Assembly (NCBI GenBank): GCA_905234475.1
Contig: CAJOHX010000034.1
Span: 1 to 45,753 of the forward strand
Direction: 5' to 3'
DNA from: an uncultured Bacteroidales bacterium
GTDB taxonomy: Bacteria; Bacteroidota; Bacteroidia; Bacteroidales; UBA932
Length of the DNA: 45,753 nt
The notes below the pieces were generated by a model, which saw only the letters and a program-made list of their open reading frames with translations, did no database searches and was not told the origin of the DNA. Shown here one piece after another: positions 35,698 through 43,614 of the stretch. The position numbers and the translations under genes were made by a program. How positions within the stretch are numbered: position 1 is the first letter of the stretch; each line of letters starts with the position of its first letter.

Positions 35698-36474
35698 TTA
35701 TTTCTTCTTGGCAGTGGGCTCCGGTGCGGGAGCGGGCTCCACGTAAGGATTGATCGAGCTGAGCTGCACGTTGAAGACCAGCGTGGAGTTCGGGCCGATG
35801 GCCTGGTTGCCCTGCTCGCCGTATCCGAGCTCGGAAGGGATGTAGAGCTCCACCTCGCCACCTTCGCCGATGAGCTGCAGACCCTCGGTCCAGCCGGGGA
35901 TCACGCCGTTGAGCGTCAGGCGGATCGGAGATGCGTCAGCAGGGACCTCGTCGAAGACGGTGCCGTCGAGAAGGGTGCCCTTGTAGCGCACCCAGACGGT
36001 GTCCTTCGGGCCGGGCTTCACTTCGCTGCCCGGGTTGATGATCTTGTACTGCAGGCCGGAAGCGGTCTCGATGATGCCTTCCTTCTTGGCGTTGGCCGCG
36101 AGGAACTTTTCACCCTTCTGCTTGTTGGCCGCAGCGACACCCGCCTGGCGGTTCGCCAGGTAGTTGTTGAACAGGTCGTTCATCTCGTTCGGGTCGATCT
36201 TGAACTGCTTGACGAAGTCGGGATCCTGCATATTCCCTTCGGAATACACGAAATCCTTGATGCCCTTCATGATCTGGCCGAAGTTGAGGTCAGAACCGAA
36301 GTCATATCCCTTGATGAAGCTGCCGAAGTTGATGCCGAGCAGGTAGCTCACGGAGTCAATCTGGGCGCGGGCGGGCTGGAATTCTTTGGGGATTGCATCC
36401 CCGGCCGGCTTGCTCGTGCAAGCCGCCAAAGAGAGTCCGATAATCAGGACTGCAATGATTTTGTTTGCTTTCAT
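35698..36474 (-). CDS. FKBP-type peptidyl-prolyl isomerase lipoprotein
   Basis: A 258-residue lipoprotein with signal peptide MKANKIIAVLIIGLSLAAC; the lipobox LAAC puts the lipidated Cys at 19. Residues 30-135 form the helical dimerisation domain of FkpA/Mip-like enzymes (VSYLLGINFGSFIKGYDF, NDLFNNYLANRQAGVAAANKQ). Residues 145-245 form the FKBP domain: DTVWVRYKGTLLDGTVFDE, GVIPGWTEGLQLIGEGGEVELYIPSELGYGEQG and STLVFNVQLSSI. It should speed proline isomerisation of proteins in the periplasm or outer envelope. A short Pro/Ala/Lys tail ends it. It is 24 bases after the ROK kinase gene and probably transcribed separately. Confidence 0.95.
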   Translation of the reverse strand: MKANKIIAVLIIGLSLAACTSKPAGDAIPKEFQPARAQIDSVSYLLGINFGSFIKGYDFGSDLNFGQIMKGIKDFVYSEGNMQDPDFVKQFKIDPNEMNDLFNNYLANRQAGVAAANKQKGEKFLAANAKKEGIIETASGLQYKIINPGSEVKPGPKDTVWVRYKGTLLDGTVFDEVPADASPIRLTLNGVIPGWTEGLQLIGEGGEVELYIPSELGYGEQGNQAIGPNSTLVFNVQLSSINPYVEPAPAPEPTAKKK

Positions 36475-36498
36475 ACTATCAATAATTAACCTTGATTT

Positions 36499-37464
36499 CT
36501 AAAGTTCCCATGCCAGGGCGGAGGCGCCGAGGATGGCGGCATCCGACTCTTTGAGCTGGGAGAACACGATCTTGACCTTGTCCTTCCAGATCTTGAGGAC
36601 ATTGTCGTTCATCGACCGGAGCATCGGCTCATAGAGGAACTCCTTGGCGCGGGCGAGGCCGCCGAAGAGGACGATGGCCTCGGGGGCGCTGAACGCGATG
36701 AAGTCCGCGAAGCTGCGGCCGAGCATCGTGCCCGTGTAGTCGAACAGCCGGAGGGCGAAATTGTCGCCCTGCTTGGCCGCATCGTAAATGTCCTTGGAGG
36801 TGATGTTGTCCAGGTCGCGGAGCAGGGTCGGCTGGCCGGACGCCTCGAGCCACTCGCGGGCGGTGCGGGCGATGCCGATGGCGGAGCAATAAGCCTCCAG
36901 GCAGCCCGTCTTGCCGCAGCCGCACAGGCGGCCGTTGTTGCGCATGACGTTGGTGTGGCCGAGCTCGCCGGCGAAACCGTCATGGCCGTAGAGGACCTTG
37001 CCGTCCACCACGATGCCGCTGCCGACGCCGGTGCCGAGGGTGATCATGATGAAATTCTTCATGCCGCGGGCCGCGCCGTAGGTCATCTCACCCACCGCCG
37101 CCGCATTGGCGTCGTTGGTCAGCGAGACGGGAATGCCGTCCATCGCCTCGGTGAGCATCTTCGCGAGGTAAACAGACTTGTTGGCCGCCCAGGCGAGATT
37201 CGGTGCGAAGGCCACTTCGCCCGTGTAATAGTTGCCGTTGGGCACGCCAACGCCGATGCCGCGGATCTCCTCCGGGGCCTTGCCGGACTGCTTGATGAGG
37301 CCCTTGACGGCCTCCGCCAGCGCTGCCACATAGGCATCCGCGTCAGCGCCGAAAGTGTCCGTACGGATAACGGTCTGCGCGAGGACATCCCCGCGGGCGT
37401 CCACGACGCCGATCTTGGAGGTCTGGCCTCCGATGTCGATACCGACTACGAATTGCTTTTCCAT
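36499..37464 (-). CDS. ROK family sugar kinase (glucokinase-like)
   Basis: A 321-residue ROK kinase. The start MEKQFVVGIDIGGQTSKIGVV at 37464 is the only ATG in place; the open frame extends three codons to a TTG inside the upstream gene. The phosphate-binding motif is GIDIGGQTSK, with the substrate block LTNDANAAAVGEMTYGAARG (catalytic Asp) and LGTGVGSGIVVDG. The zinc-binding ROK signature GELGHTNVMRNNGRLCGCGKTGCLEAY is present in parts (CGCGKTGCLEAYC). It begins one base after the stop of a sugar MFS transporter gene, so the pair probably imports and phosphorylates one sugar, most likely glucose or a related hexose. Specificity is inferred from family and neighbour. Confidence 0.93.
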   Translation of the reverse strand: MEKQFVVGIDIGGQTSKIGVVDARGDVLAQTVIRTDTFGADADAYVAALAEAVKGLIKQSGKAPEEIRGIGVGVPNGNYYTGEVAFAPNLAWAANKSVYLAKMLTEAMDGIPVSLTNDANAAAVGEMTYGAARGMKNFIMITLGTGVGSGIVVDGKVLYGHDGFAGELGHTNVMRNNGRLCGCGKTGCLEAYCSAIGIARTAREWLEASGQPTLLRDLDNITSKDIYDAAKQGDNFALRLFDYTGTMLGRSFADFIAFSAPEAIVLFGGLARAKEFLYEPMLRSMNDNVLKIWKDKVKIVFSQLKESDAAILGASALAWEL

Positions 37465-37465
37465 A

Positions 37466-38782
37466 TTAGTCAACAGGGATATCTTTGTTTACATTCTTGC
37501 TGCCGATGAGCGCATAGAACACCATGTACACGAGCACGGCGATGACAATCACGTAGCTGATACGCAGCGAGGCGATGGTGGTGCCCACGATGGAGTTCTG
37601 GATCAGCGGGAGGATACCGCCGCCGACGACCATCATCATGAAGATGCCGGAGGCCTTCTCCGTATACTTGCCCAGGCCCTCGGTGGCCAGGTTGAAGATG
37701 CAGCCCCACATGATGGAGGTGCAGAGGCCCATCAGCACGAGGAACACGGTGAACAGAGGCACGTTGTTGATGGCAAACGAACCGTTGCTGAAACCGACCA
37801 TGGAGACGCCGGTCTTGGCAGGAACGATCATGGAGATGAGCACCAGCACGATACCTACGAGGGAGACGGTGAGCAGCTGTGCGCGGCTGGAGATCTTGCC
37901 GCTGATGAAGCCGGAAGTCAGACGGCCGACCAGCATCAGCAGCCAGTACAGACCGGTCATACCGCCGATGATGGCAGCGGCATTGGAGGAATTGGCGGGA
38001 TCGAAGAGGTTGAAGTTCACCTCCTTGCCCAGGAAGTTGCCGAAGGTGTTCGGGATACCGACTTCCATGCCGACATAGCAGAAGATCGCGACGGCGCCCA
38101 GCACGAAGTGACGGAAGTTCCAGGGGCTGTGCTCGTGCTTCACGGCAGCATTTTCACTCTTGTTCTGATGAGGCTCTTCAATCTTGGCGAAATAGATGAC
38201 GATGAACGCCACGACGAAGATGGCGATGGCGCCGAACAGCATCGGGCTGACTTCAGAAATCGTCGTGCTCTTGGTGATGGCACCGACAAAGGAACCGACC
38301 ATGATCGGGGCGATGGTTCCGGCCAGGGAGTTGCAGGCACCGCCGAGCTGGAGGAGCTGGTTGCCCTTGGCGCCGCCGCCGCCGATGAGGTTCAGCATCG
38401 GGTTGACGACCGTATTCAGCATACATACGCAGAGGCCGCAGACGAAAGCGCCCAGAAGGTAGATGATGAAGCCGGGGATGCCGGAGCTGAAACCGGAGAA
38501 GTACTGGATGAGCAGACCGACGACACCTACTGCGATGGCGATCAGCGCGGTCTTCTTGTAACCAACCTTCGTCAGCATGTTTCCGGCGGGGATACCCATG
38601 AAGAGGTACGCCAGGAAGTTCATGAAGTTGCCCATGAAGCCGAGGGCCGGGTTGTTGCCGACAGCATCATCCATTGTCCAGATGTTGCCGACAGGGGCGG
38701 CCATGTTGGTTACGAATGCAATCATCGCGAAGAGGAAGAACATCGTGATGACTGCAACCATGTTGATTTTTTTCTTTTCCAT
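37466..38782 (-). CDS. Sugar MFS transporter (FucP/GluP-like)
   Basis: A 438-residue inner membrane protein with twelve predicted hydrophobic segments. The first, MVAVITMFFLFAMIAFVTNMAAP, follows a basic MEKKKIN start. The family features MGNFMNFLAYLFMGIPAGNMLTKVGYKKTALIAIAVG (loop 2-3 motif) and GRLTSGFISGKIS in the second half place it with sugar:proton symporters related to FucP. A hydrophilic loop (FAKIEEPHQNKSENAAVKHEHSPWNFRHF) separates the two halves. Its stop and the ROK kinase start are separated by one base. Substrate inferred: a hexose phosphorylated by the kinase. Confidence 0.93.
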   Translation of the reverse strand: MEKKKINMVAVITMFFLFAMIAFVTNMAAPVGNIWTMDDAVGNNPALGFMGNFMNFLAYLFMGIPAGNMLTKVGYKKTALIAIAVGVVGLLIQYFSGFSSGIPGFIIYLLGAFVCGLCVCMLNTVVNPMLNLIGGGGAKGNQLLQLGGACNSLAGTIAPIMVGSFVGAITKSTTISEVSPMLFGAIAIFVVAFIVIYFAKIEEPHQNKSENAAVKHEHSPWNFRHFVLGAVAIFCYVGMEVGIPNTFGNFLGKEVNFNLFDPANSSNAAAIIGGMTGLYWLLMLVGRLTSGFISGKISSRAQLLTVSLVGIVLVLISMIVPAKTGVSMVGFSNGSFAINNVPLFTVFLVLMGLCTSIMWGCIFNLATEGLGKYTEKASGIFMMMVVGGGILPLIQNSIVGTTIASLRISYVIVIAVLVYMVFYALIGSKNVNKDIPVD

Positions 38783-38805
38783 TCTATTGGGTTTTAGTAT
38801 TGTGT

Positions 38806-39412
38806 TTATTCTCCGTATACCTTGTCCTTCGGCGTGAAGAGGCCGTAGAGCTGGGCGTCGATCATGTCGGTGACCTTCGCGAAGTCCTCCGGGTTGTTGC
38901 CGAACTTGATGTGGTCAGCGTCGATGATCAGCAGGTTGCCGGGATAGTCCTTGATCCAGTTCTCATACTTCTCGTTGAGGCCGGTGAGGTAGTCGATGCG
39001 GATGCTCTTCTCGTACTCGCGGCCGCGCTTCTGGATCTGGGAGATGAGGTTGGGGATGCTCGAGCGCAGGTAGATCAGCAGGTCGGGATTGCCCACCAGC
39101 GACATCATCAGGTCGAAGAGGTCGCTGTAGTTCTCGAAGTCGCGCGTGCTCATCAGGCCCATGTCGTGGAGGTTGGGCGCGAAGAATGATCACGTCGTCG
39201 GTCTTGGCAATCTCCACCACGTCCTTGAAACGCTTGTTGAGGAAGTAGATCTGGAGGTTGAACGACCAGCGCTCCATGTCCTCGTAGAAGTCGGACAGAT
39301 AGGGATTGAAATCCACCGATTCGAATTTCGGGATCCAGCCGTAGTGGGCGGCCAGCATCTTGGTGAGCGTGGTCTTGCCGCTGCCGATATTTCCTGCTAT
39401 CGCAATATGCAT
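38806..39412 (-). pseudogene. Deoxynucleoside kinase, disrupted by a deletion
   Basis: The N-terminal part (MHIAIAGNIGSGKTTLTKML, P-loop intact) reads in one frame to about 39185, and the C-terminal part (MGLMSTRDFENYSDLFDLMM through FGNNPEDFAKVTDMIDAQLYG) in another frame that ends at 38806. The intact neighbour at 39447-40061 shows what is missing. After DDVII about 11 residues including the DRT motif, needed for catalysis, are gone, corresponding to a net loss of about 32 bases at 39183-39185, so the frame shifts. Before and after the junction similarity to the neighbour is strong. Without repair this gene cannot make an active kinase. A -7 element TACATTTG (39441-39434) still lies upstream. 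Decay or assembly error are both possible. Confidence 0.85.
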
Positions 39413-39446
39413 ACTCTTTTTTGTTATAGCTTACAAATGTAACGAT

Positions 39447-40061
39447 TTATTTGAATAGTCCGAACAGCTCGGCGTCAATCTTGTCCGTGATGAGCGCGAA
39501 ATCCTCCGGACGGTTCTCGAAGTCCAGCTGGTCAGCGTCGATGACCAGCAGCGGCGCCCTGTACGCACCGATCCACTTCTCGTAGCGCTCGTTCAGGCCG
39601 GCAAGGTACTCCAGGTTCATGCTCTGCTCGTAGTCGCGGCCGCGCTTGCGGATCTGGTCCACCAGGTGCGGGACAGAGCATTTGAGGTAAATCAGGAGGT
39701 CCGGCGGGCTGACCATCGACATCATCAGGCGGAAGAGCTGCATGTAGGTGTCGTAGTCCCGGTCGGAAAGGTTGCCGAGGTCATGGTTGTTGGCCACGAA
39801 GATCTCCACGCCCTCGAGGATGGTGCGGTCCTGGATGATGACGTCCTCCGATTTGGAGATGTCCAGCAGGTCCTGGAAACGCTGCGCCAGGAAGTAGGTC
39901 TCCAGGTTGTAGGACCAGCGCGGGATGTCCTTGTAGTAGTCCTCCAGGTAGGGATTGTAGGTCACGGCCTCGTACTTGGGCGTCCAGCCGTAGTGCTCGG
40001 CGAGCTTGCGGGTCAGCGTGGTCTTGCCGCTGCCGATATTTCCTGCGATTCCGATGTGCAT
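39447..40061 (-). CDS. Deoxynucleoside kinase
   Basis: A 204-residue salvage kinase of the dCK/dGK/TK2 superfamily, which phosphorylates deoxynucleosides with ATP. The start MHIGIAGNIGSGKTTLTRKLAEHYGW at 40061 puts the P-loop GNIGSGKTT in the usual place; a longer frame adds MIDHIE and crosses the promoter region. YNLETYFLAQRFQDLLDI, the catalytic DRTILEGVEIFVANNHD (DRT for the usual DRS/ERS), KRGRDYEQSMNLEYLAGLNERYEKWI (lid Arg residues) and VIDADQLDFENRPEDF follow. Tandem copies of this kind are common in Bacteroidota, often with purine and pyrimidine preferences; the second copy here is broken. Confidence 0.93.
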   Translation of the reverse strand: MHIGIAGNIGSGKTTLTRKLAEHYGWTPKYEAVTYNPYLEDYYKDIPRWSYNLETYFLAQRFQDLLDISKSEDVIIQDRTILEGVEIFVANNHDLGNLSDRDYDTYMQLFRLMMSMVSPPDLLIYLKCSVPHLVDQIRKRGRDYEQSMNLEYLAGLNERYEKWIGAYRAPLLVIDADQLDFENRPEDFALITDKIDAELFGLFK

Positions 40062-40080
40062 TTCTATGTGGTCAATCATA

Positions 40081-40112
40081 CAAATTTAACACATCTTTTG
40101 TAATTTTGCCAA
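40081..40112 (-). promoter_or_regulatory. Divergent promoters for the deoxynucleoside kinase and the MBL hydrolase
   Basis: Minus strand: TAAATTTG (40088-40081) with TTG (40112-40110) 21 bases upstream, 20 bases before the kinase start. Plus strand: TAATTTTG at 40101-40108, about 23 bases before the hydrolase ATG at 40132. The two promoters interleave within about 30 bases. Confidence 0.65.
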
Positions 40113-40131
40113 CAATCGAGGCCAAGAAATC

Positions 40132-40851
40132 ATGCTCAACATCCGATATTCCGTCTTCAATCTCTTCCAGGAGCGCACCTACGCGGTCTGGCGCGACGGG
40201 GGCCGCTGCGCCATTGTCGACCCCGGCTGCGGAAAACCCGCGGAGCAGCAGGCTCTCGAGGACCTGCTCACGCAGGAAAACCTCACCCCGGAGGCCATCC
40301 TGCTGACCCACGCCCACCTGGACCACATCCTCGGGGTGAAGACCCTGCAGGACCGCTACGGCATCCCGGCCTGGATGCATCCGGCCGACACCGCCGCGCT
40401 GGAATACAACAAGGTCATGGCGGACCGTTTCTTCATCCGCCTGCCGGAAGCGTTCGACTGGCAGCCCGTTCAGGATGGGCAGATTCTGGACCTGGCGGGC
40501 ATGCGGTTCGAGGTCATTTCCACGCCCGGCCACTCCCCCGGCAGCGTCTGCTACTACGTTCGCGACGAAGGCATCCTGTTCACCGGCGACACCCTGTTCG
40601 CCGGCTCCATCGGCCGCACCGACTTCCCCTACAGCGAATACGACGACGAGATCCGCGCCATCCTGGAGCGGCTCCTGCCCCTCGACCCCGCCACGGCCGT
40701 CCTCCCCGGGCACGGCCCCTCCTCCACCATCGGCGCCGAGCGCACCGGCAACCCCTTCCTTGAGCCCTTCAACGAGCCGGAAGAGGACCCGGATCCTGAA
40801 TTGGAACCGGTTATCATTCAGGGAGATTCGCCGATCGGAGTCGGCGAATGA
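40132..40851 (+). CDS. Metallo-beta-lactamase fold hydrolase (GloB-like)
   Basis: A 239-residue MBL-fold hydrolase. Zinc ligands are in LTHAHLDHILG (HxHxDH), STPGHSPGSVCYY (His), FTGDTLFAGSIGRTD (bridging Asp) and LPGHGPSSTIGAE (His), so both metal sites are intact. The N-terminal strands MLNIRYSVFNLFQERTYAVW and VDPGCGKPAEQQAL fit the glyoxalase II-like subgroup with shortened C-terminus. A C-terminal extension of about 20 residues (EEDPDPELEPVIIQGDSPIGVGE) is acidic and unusual. Hydrolysis of a glutathione-type or other thioester is inferred from the fold only. It is convergent with DUF486, with 12 bases between. Confidence 0.93.
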   Translation: MLNIRYSVFNLFQERTYAVWRDGGRCAIVDPGCGKPAEQQALEDLLTQENLTPEAILLTHAHLDHILGVKTLQDRYGIPAWMHPADTAALEYNKVMADRFFIRLPEAFDWQPVQDGQILDLAGMRFEVISTPGHSPGSVCYYVRDEGILFTGDTLFAGSIGRTDFPYSEYDDEIRAILERLLPLDPATAVLPGHGPSSTIGAERTGNPFLEPFNEPEEDPDPELEPVIIQGDSPIGVGE

Positions 40852-40863
40852 CGGCCGCCTGGC

Positions 40864-41235
40864 TTATTTCAGGAAGGCGAAAAAGACCGCGAGGACGAGG
40901 CAGCCGAAGGCGGCTAGGTGGTTCCAGTGGAACTGCTGACCCTGGAACAGGAAGTGGACGATTACCGTGAAGATGGTCAGGGAGATGACCTCCTGGATGA
41001 CCTTGAGCTGCATTAAACTGAAGGGGCCGCCGTTGCCCTGGAAGCCGATGCGGTTGGCCGGGACGGTGAGGCAGTACTCGAAAAATGCGATTCCCCACGA
41101 GAACAGAATGATCAGGATCAGCGGCCAGCCGGTCGAGATTTTCATTTCCTGCAGTTTGAGATGGCCGTACCACGCAAGCGTCATGAAGACGTTCGAGCAG
41201 ATCAGCATCACGATGGTCCAAATACCCTGTTGCAT
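40864..41235 (-). CDS. DMT-superfamily DUF486 membrane protein
   Basis: A 123-residue inner membrane protein with four predicted helices: about 5-25 (IWTIVMLICSNVFMTLAWYG), 36-57 (WPLILIILFSWGIAFFEYCL), 77-97 (VIQEVISLTIFTVIVHFLF) and 104-122 (HLAAFGCLVLAVFFAFLK). The middle FEYCLTVPANRIGFQGNGG, then FSLMQLKVIQE is the DUF486 signature. Related to small multidrug-type DMT transporters but of unknown substrate. A -7 element TATCTTTG (41265-41258) lies 22 bases upstream. Confidence 0.92.
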   Translation of the reverse strand: MQQGIWTIVMLICSNVFMTLAWYGHLKLQEMKISTGWPLILIILFSWGIAFFEYCLTVPANRIGFQGNGGPFSLMQLKVIQEVISLTIFTVIVHFLFQGQQFHWNHLAAFGCLVLAVFFAFLK

Positions 41236-41272
41236 AGCGCCTTTTTGAAAAAACGCGCAAAGATAACAATAA

Positions 41273-43588
41273 TCAGCGGATGCTGAACAGGTGCGTGCGG
41301 CGGAAGCCCTGCTCGTCGATCAGGGTGAGGCGGTGGTCGCCGGGCGGGGGATCGACGTGCATCTCGTGCTCGCCGCGGGTCTGCCCGATGTATTCGTCGT
41401 CGATGTGCCAGTAGACCGTGGCCTGCGCGTCGGCATGGGCAGCACGGAAGACCGCCCCGTTCTGCGTGCCGGACAGGCCGCGGGTCAGCACGAGGGTGAT
41501 GCCGTTCTGGGGGTAGATGATATCGATGGGATTGTAGTCGGAAGTGGCCACGTCGAAAAGCGGATGTTTCGGCGGCAACGGCCTGTAGTCCAGATGCTTC
41601 TGCATGTAGTACCACTCCTGCGCGGGCGGCAGCACGAAGCGCACCTCGCTGCGCATCTGCTCCGGCGGGCAGCAGCTGGAATTGACCTGGTAGCGGCCTT
41701 CGGCGTCGAGATGGACCAGCCGGTGGTAGCGGCACATGTCGGGCTGCAGCTCCACGTCCGGCACCCAGACGGTGTCACGCTGCGGGCAGAGGTCGCTGGC
41801 GGGATAGCCGCTTTCGTGGCAGACCTCGATCTGCGTCATCTCGTCAGTGGGCCTGGAGAACCATCCGCCGCCCCCGGCCAGGGCCGAGAAAACGTCGAAC
41901 ATCACCGGTGAGGCATAGGACACGCCCGTCACGCCGGCACGGCCCTCGCCGTCGCTGTTGCCCACCCAGACGGCGACCACCCAGTCGCGCGTCACGCCCA
42001 CGCTCCAGGCGTCGCGGTTGCCCCAGGAGGTACCCGTCTTCCAGGCGATCTTGCGCGCCGTCGCGAAATCCATCCAGGATGCCTCCTCCTCGGGGCGGTT
42101 GGCATTCGACAGGGCGTCGAAAGTCAGCCACGCCGCCGCCCGGCTGATGGGGATCCGGCGGGCGGGCAGGCGGTCGCGGCGCGCGTCGGACAGGTAGCCC
42201 AGGTCCTCGTAGACCGTGTCCCCGGCGAGCTCCGCAGCCAGATAATAATAGGCCCGCGCAAGGGTCTCCAGCGAGATCTCCGCCCCGCCCAGGATCAGCG
42301 ACAGGCCGTAGTGGTCGGCGTCCTTGTCGATGGTCGTAAAGCCCATCTCCTGCAGCACCTCCAGGAAGCGGTCCACCCCGAAATCCTCCAGCATGCGCAC
42401 GGAGGGCACGTTGAGCGAACGCTCGATCACCTCGTGCGCCGGCACGGCCCCGTCGAAGGTGCGGCCGTAGTTGTGCGGTGAGAAGTTGTTGTAATTGTAA
42501 GGCGTGTCCTTGACCAGCATCGTGGGCAGCAGCTCGCCCGCCTGCAGCATCGACGCATACAGGAGCGGCTTGAGGGTGCTGCCGCTGGAGCGCGCCGCCG
42601 GGACCATGTCCACGTCGGCGCCGCGGATACCTGGCGCGCAGCCGCGCGTGTTGCCGTAATACGCCCGGATCTCCCCGGTGTGCACGTCCACCACCAGCAC
42701 GCCCATGTTGTCCACCAGGTTGGTGCGGTAGACGTCGTAATGCCGCTGGACGATGGCGCCGACGCGCGCCTGCACGGTGGCATCCAGCGTCGTGACGTAG
42801 GGACCGTCGCCCCGCTCGCGCCGGCAGCGCTCCAGCAGGTGGTAGGCCAGGTCCGGCATCGGAAGCGGCTTGTCCGGCAGCGGCTCGTCCTTGGCCAGCT
42901 GGCACTCGAGCTCATCGATAATGCCCTTCTGCATCAGCTTGTCCAGCAGCGCGTTGCGCTTCTCTAGCAGGCGGTCTCGCGAGCGTCCGGGGTGGATGAG
43001 GCCCGGGGCGTTGGGCAGCACGGCCAGCATCGCGCTCTCCCCCCAGGAGAGGTCGTCCGCGCTGCGGCCGAAATAGCGCCAGGCCGCCGCCTCGATGCCC
43101 ACCACATTGCCCCCAAAAGGGGCGTTGGAGGCATATAACAAAAGGATTTTGCGTTTCGTGCAGCGCATCTCCAGACGGGTGGCGAGAATCATCTCATAGA
43201 CTTTCTCCGGGAGGGTGCGGGGCGCGCCGGGGCGGCTCAGGCGGATCACCTGCATGGTCAGGGTGCTGGCGCCGCTGACCACCTCGCCGCGCGTGAGGTT
43301 CTGGACCAGCGCCCGTCCGGCAGACAGGTAATCGATGCCCAGGTGCCACCAGAAGCGTTTGTCCTCGTAGGTCACGATGCAACGGGCGAACTTGTCCGGG
43401 ACGTGGTCCGCGGGCGGGAAATACCACTGGCCGTCCGCGGAAATGCGCGCGCCGAGCAGCGTGCCGTCGGCAGTCACGGCCGTTGCGCTGAGCGGCACCT
43501 TGAACAGATTGTGAGGCAGACAGAACAAATACCAAACAATCAGCAAAAGGGGTATTGAAATCGGAACTATTTTCTTAACTTTGCCCAT
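41273..43588 (-). CDS. pbpC: Penicillin-binding protein 1C
   Basis: A bifunctional class A PBP (771 aa), anchored by one N-terminal membrane segment (KIVPISIPLLLIVWYLFCL). The glycosyltransferase (GT51) domain has catalytic Glu75 in VTYEDKRFWWHLGID, GASTLTMQVIRLS and KILLLYASNAPFGGNVVGIEAAAWRYFG. The transpeptidase domain has SGSTLKPLLY (SxxK), SLNVPS (SxN) and KTGTSWGNRDAW (KTG). A C-terminal PBP1C-specific domain covers the last 150 residues or so (YPASDLCPQ onwards, ending LTLIDEQGFRRTHLFSIR). It lies 26 bases from the divergent alpha-2-macroglobulin gene, a gene pair also found in other bacteria, where the two are thought to repair and guard the envelope. Confidence 0.96.
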   Translation of the reverse strand: MGKVKKIVPISIPLLLIVWYLFCLPHNLFKVPLSATAVTADGTLLGARISADGQWYFPPADHVPDKFARCIVTYEDKRFWWHLGIDYLSAGRALVQNLTRGEVVSGASTLTMQVIRLSRPGAPRTLPEKVYEMILATRLEMRCTKRKILLLYASNAPFGGNVVGIEAAAWRYFGRSADDLSWGESAMLAVLPNAPGLIHPGRSRDRLLEKRNALLDKLMQKGIIDELECQLAKDEPLPDKPLPMPDLAYHLLERCRRERGDGPYVTTLDATVQARVGAIVQRHYDVYRTNLVDNMGVLVVDVHTGEIRAYYGNTRGCAPGIRGADVDMVPAARSSGSTLKPLLYASMLQAGELLPTMLVKDTPYNYNNFSPHNYGRTFDGAVPAHEVIERSLNVPSVRMLEDFGVDRFLEVLQEMGFTTIDKDADHYGLSLILGGAEISLETLARAYYYLAAELAGDTVYEDLGYLSDARRDRLPARRIPISRAAAWLTFDALSNANRPEEEASWMDFATARKIAWKTGTSWGNRDAWSVGVTRDWVVAVWVGNSDGEGRAGVTGVSYASPVMFDVFSALAGGGGWFSRPTDEMTQIEVCHESGYPASDLCPQRDTVWVPDVELQPDMCRYHRLVHLDAEGRYQVNSSCCPPEQMRSEVRFVLPPAQEWYYMQKHLDYRPLPPKHPLFDVATSDYNPIDIIYPQNGITLVLTRGLSGTQNGAVFRAAHADAQATVYWHIDDEYIGQTRGEHEMHVDPPPGDHRLTLIDEQGFRRTHLFSIR

Positions 43589-43614
43589 TGTTAGAACAAA
43601 AGTAGTATTTTTCT
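43555..43614. promoter_or_regulatory. Divergent promoters for pbpC and the alpha-2-macroglobulin gene
   Basis: Plus strand: TTG (43555-43557) and TAACTTTG (43576-43583), 18 bases apart, aimed at the ATG at 43615. Minus strand: TACTTTTG (43606-43599) aimed at the pbpC ATG at 43588. The -7 element of each lies inside or beside the start of the other gene, because only 26 bases separate the two start codons. Confidence 0.6.

Noticed and set aside
40072..40713. 213-codon minus-strand frame opposite the MBL hydrolase
   Set aside because: Antisense to a gene with all zinc-ligand motifs and crosses the divergent promoter.
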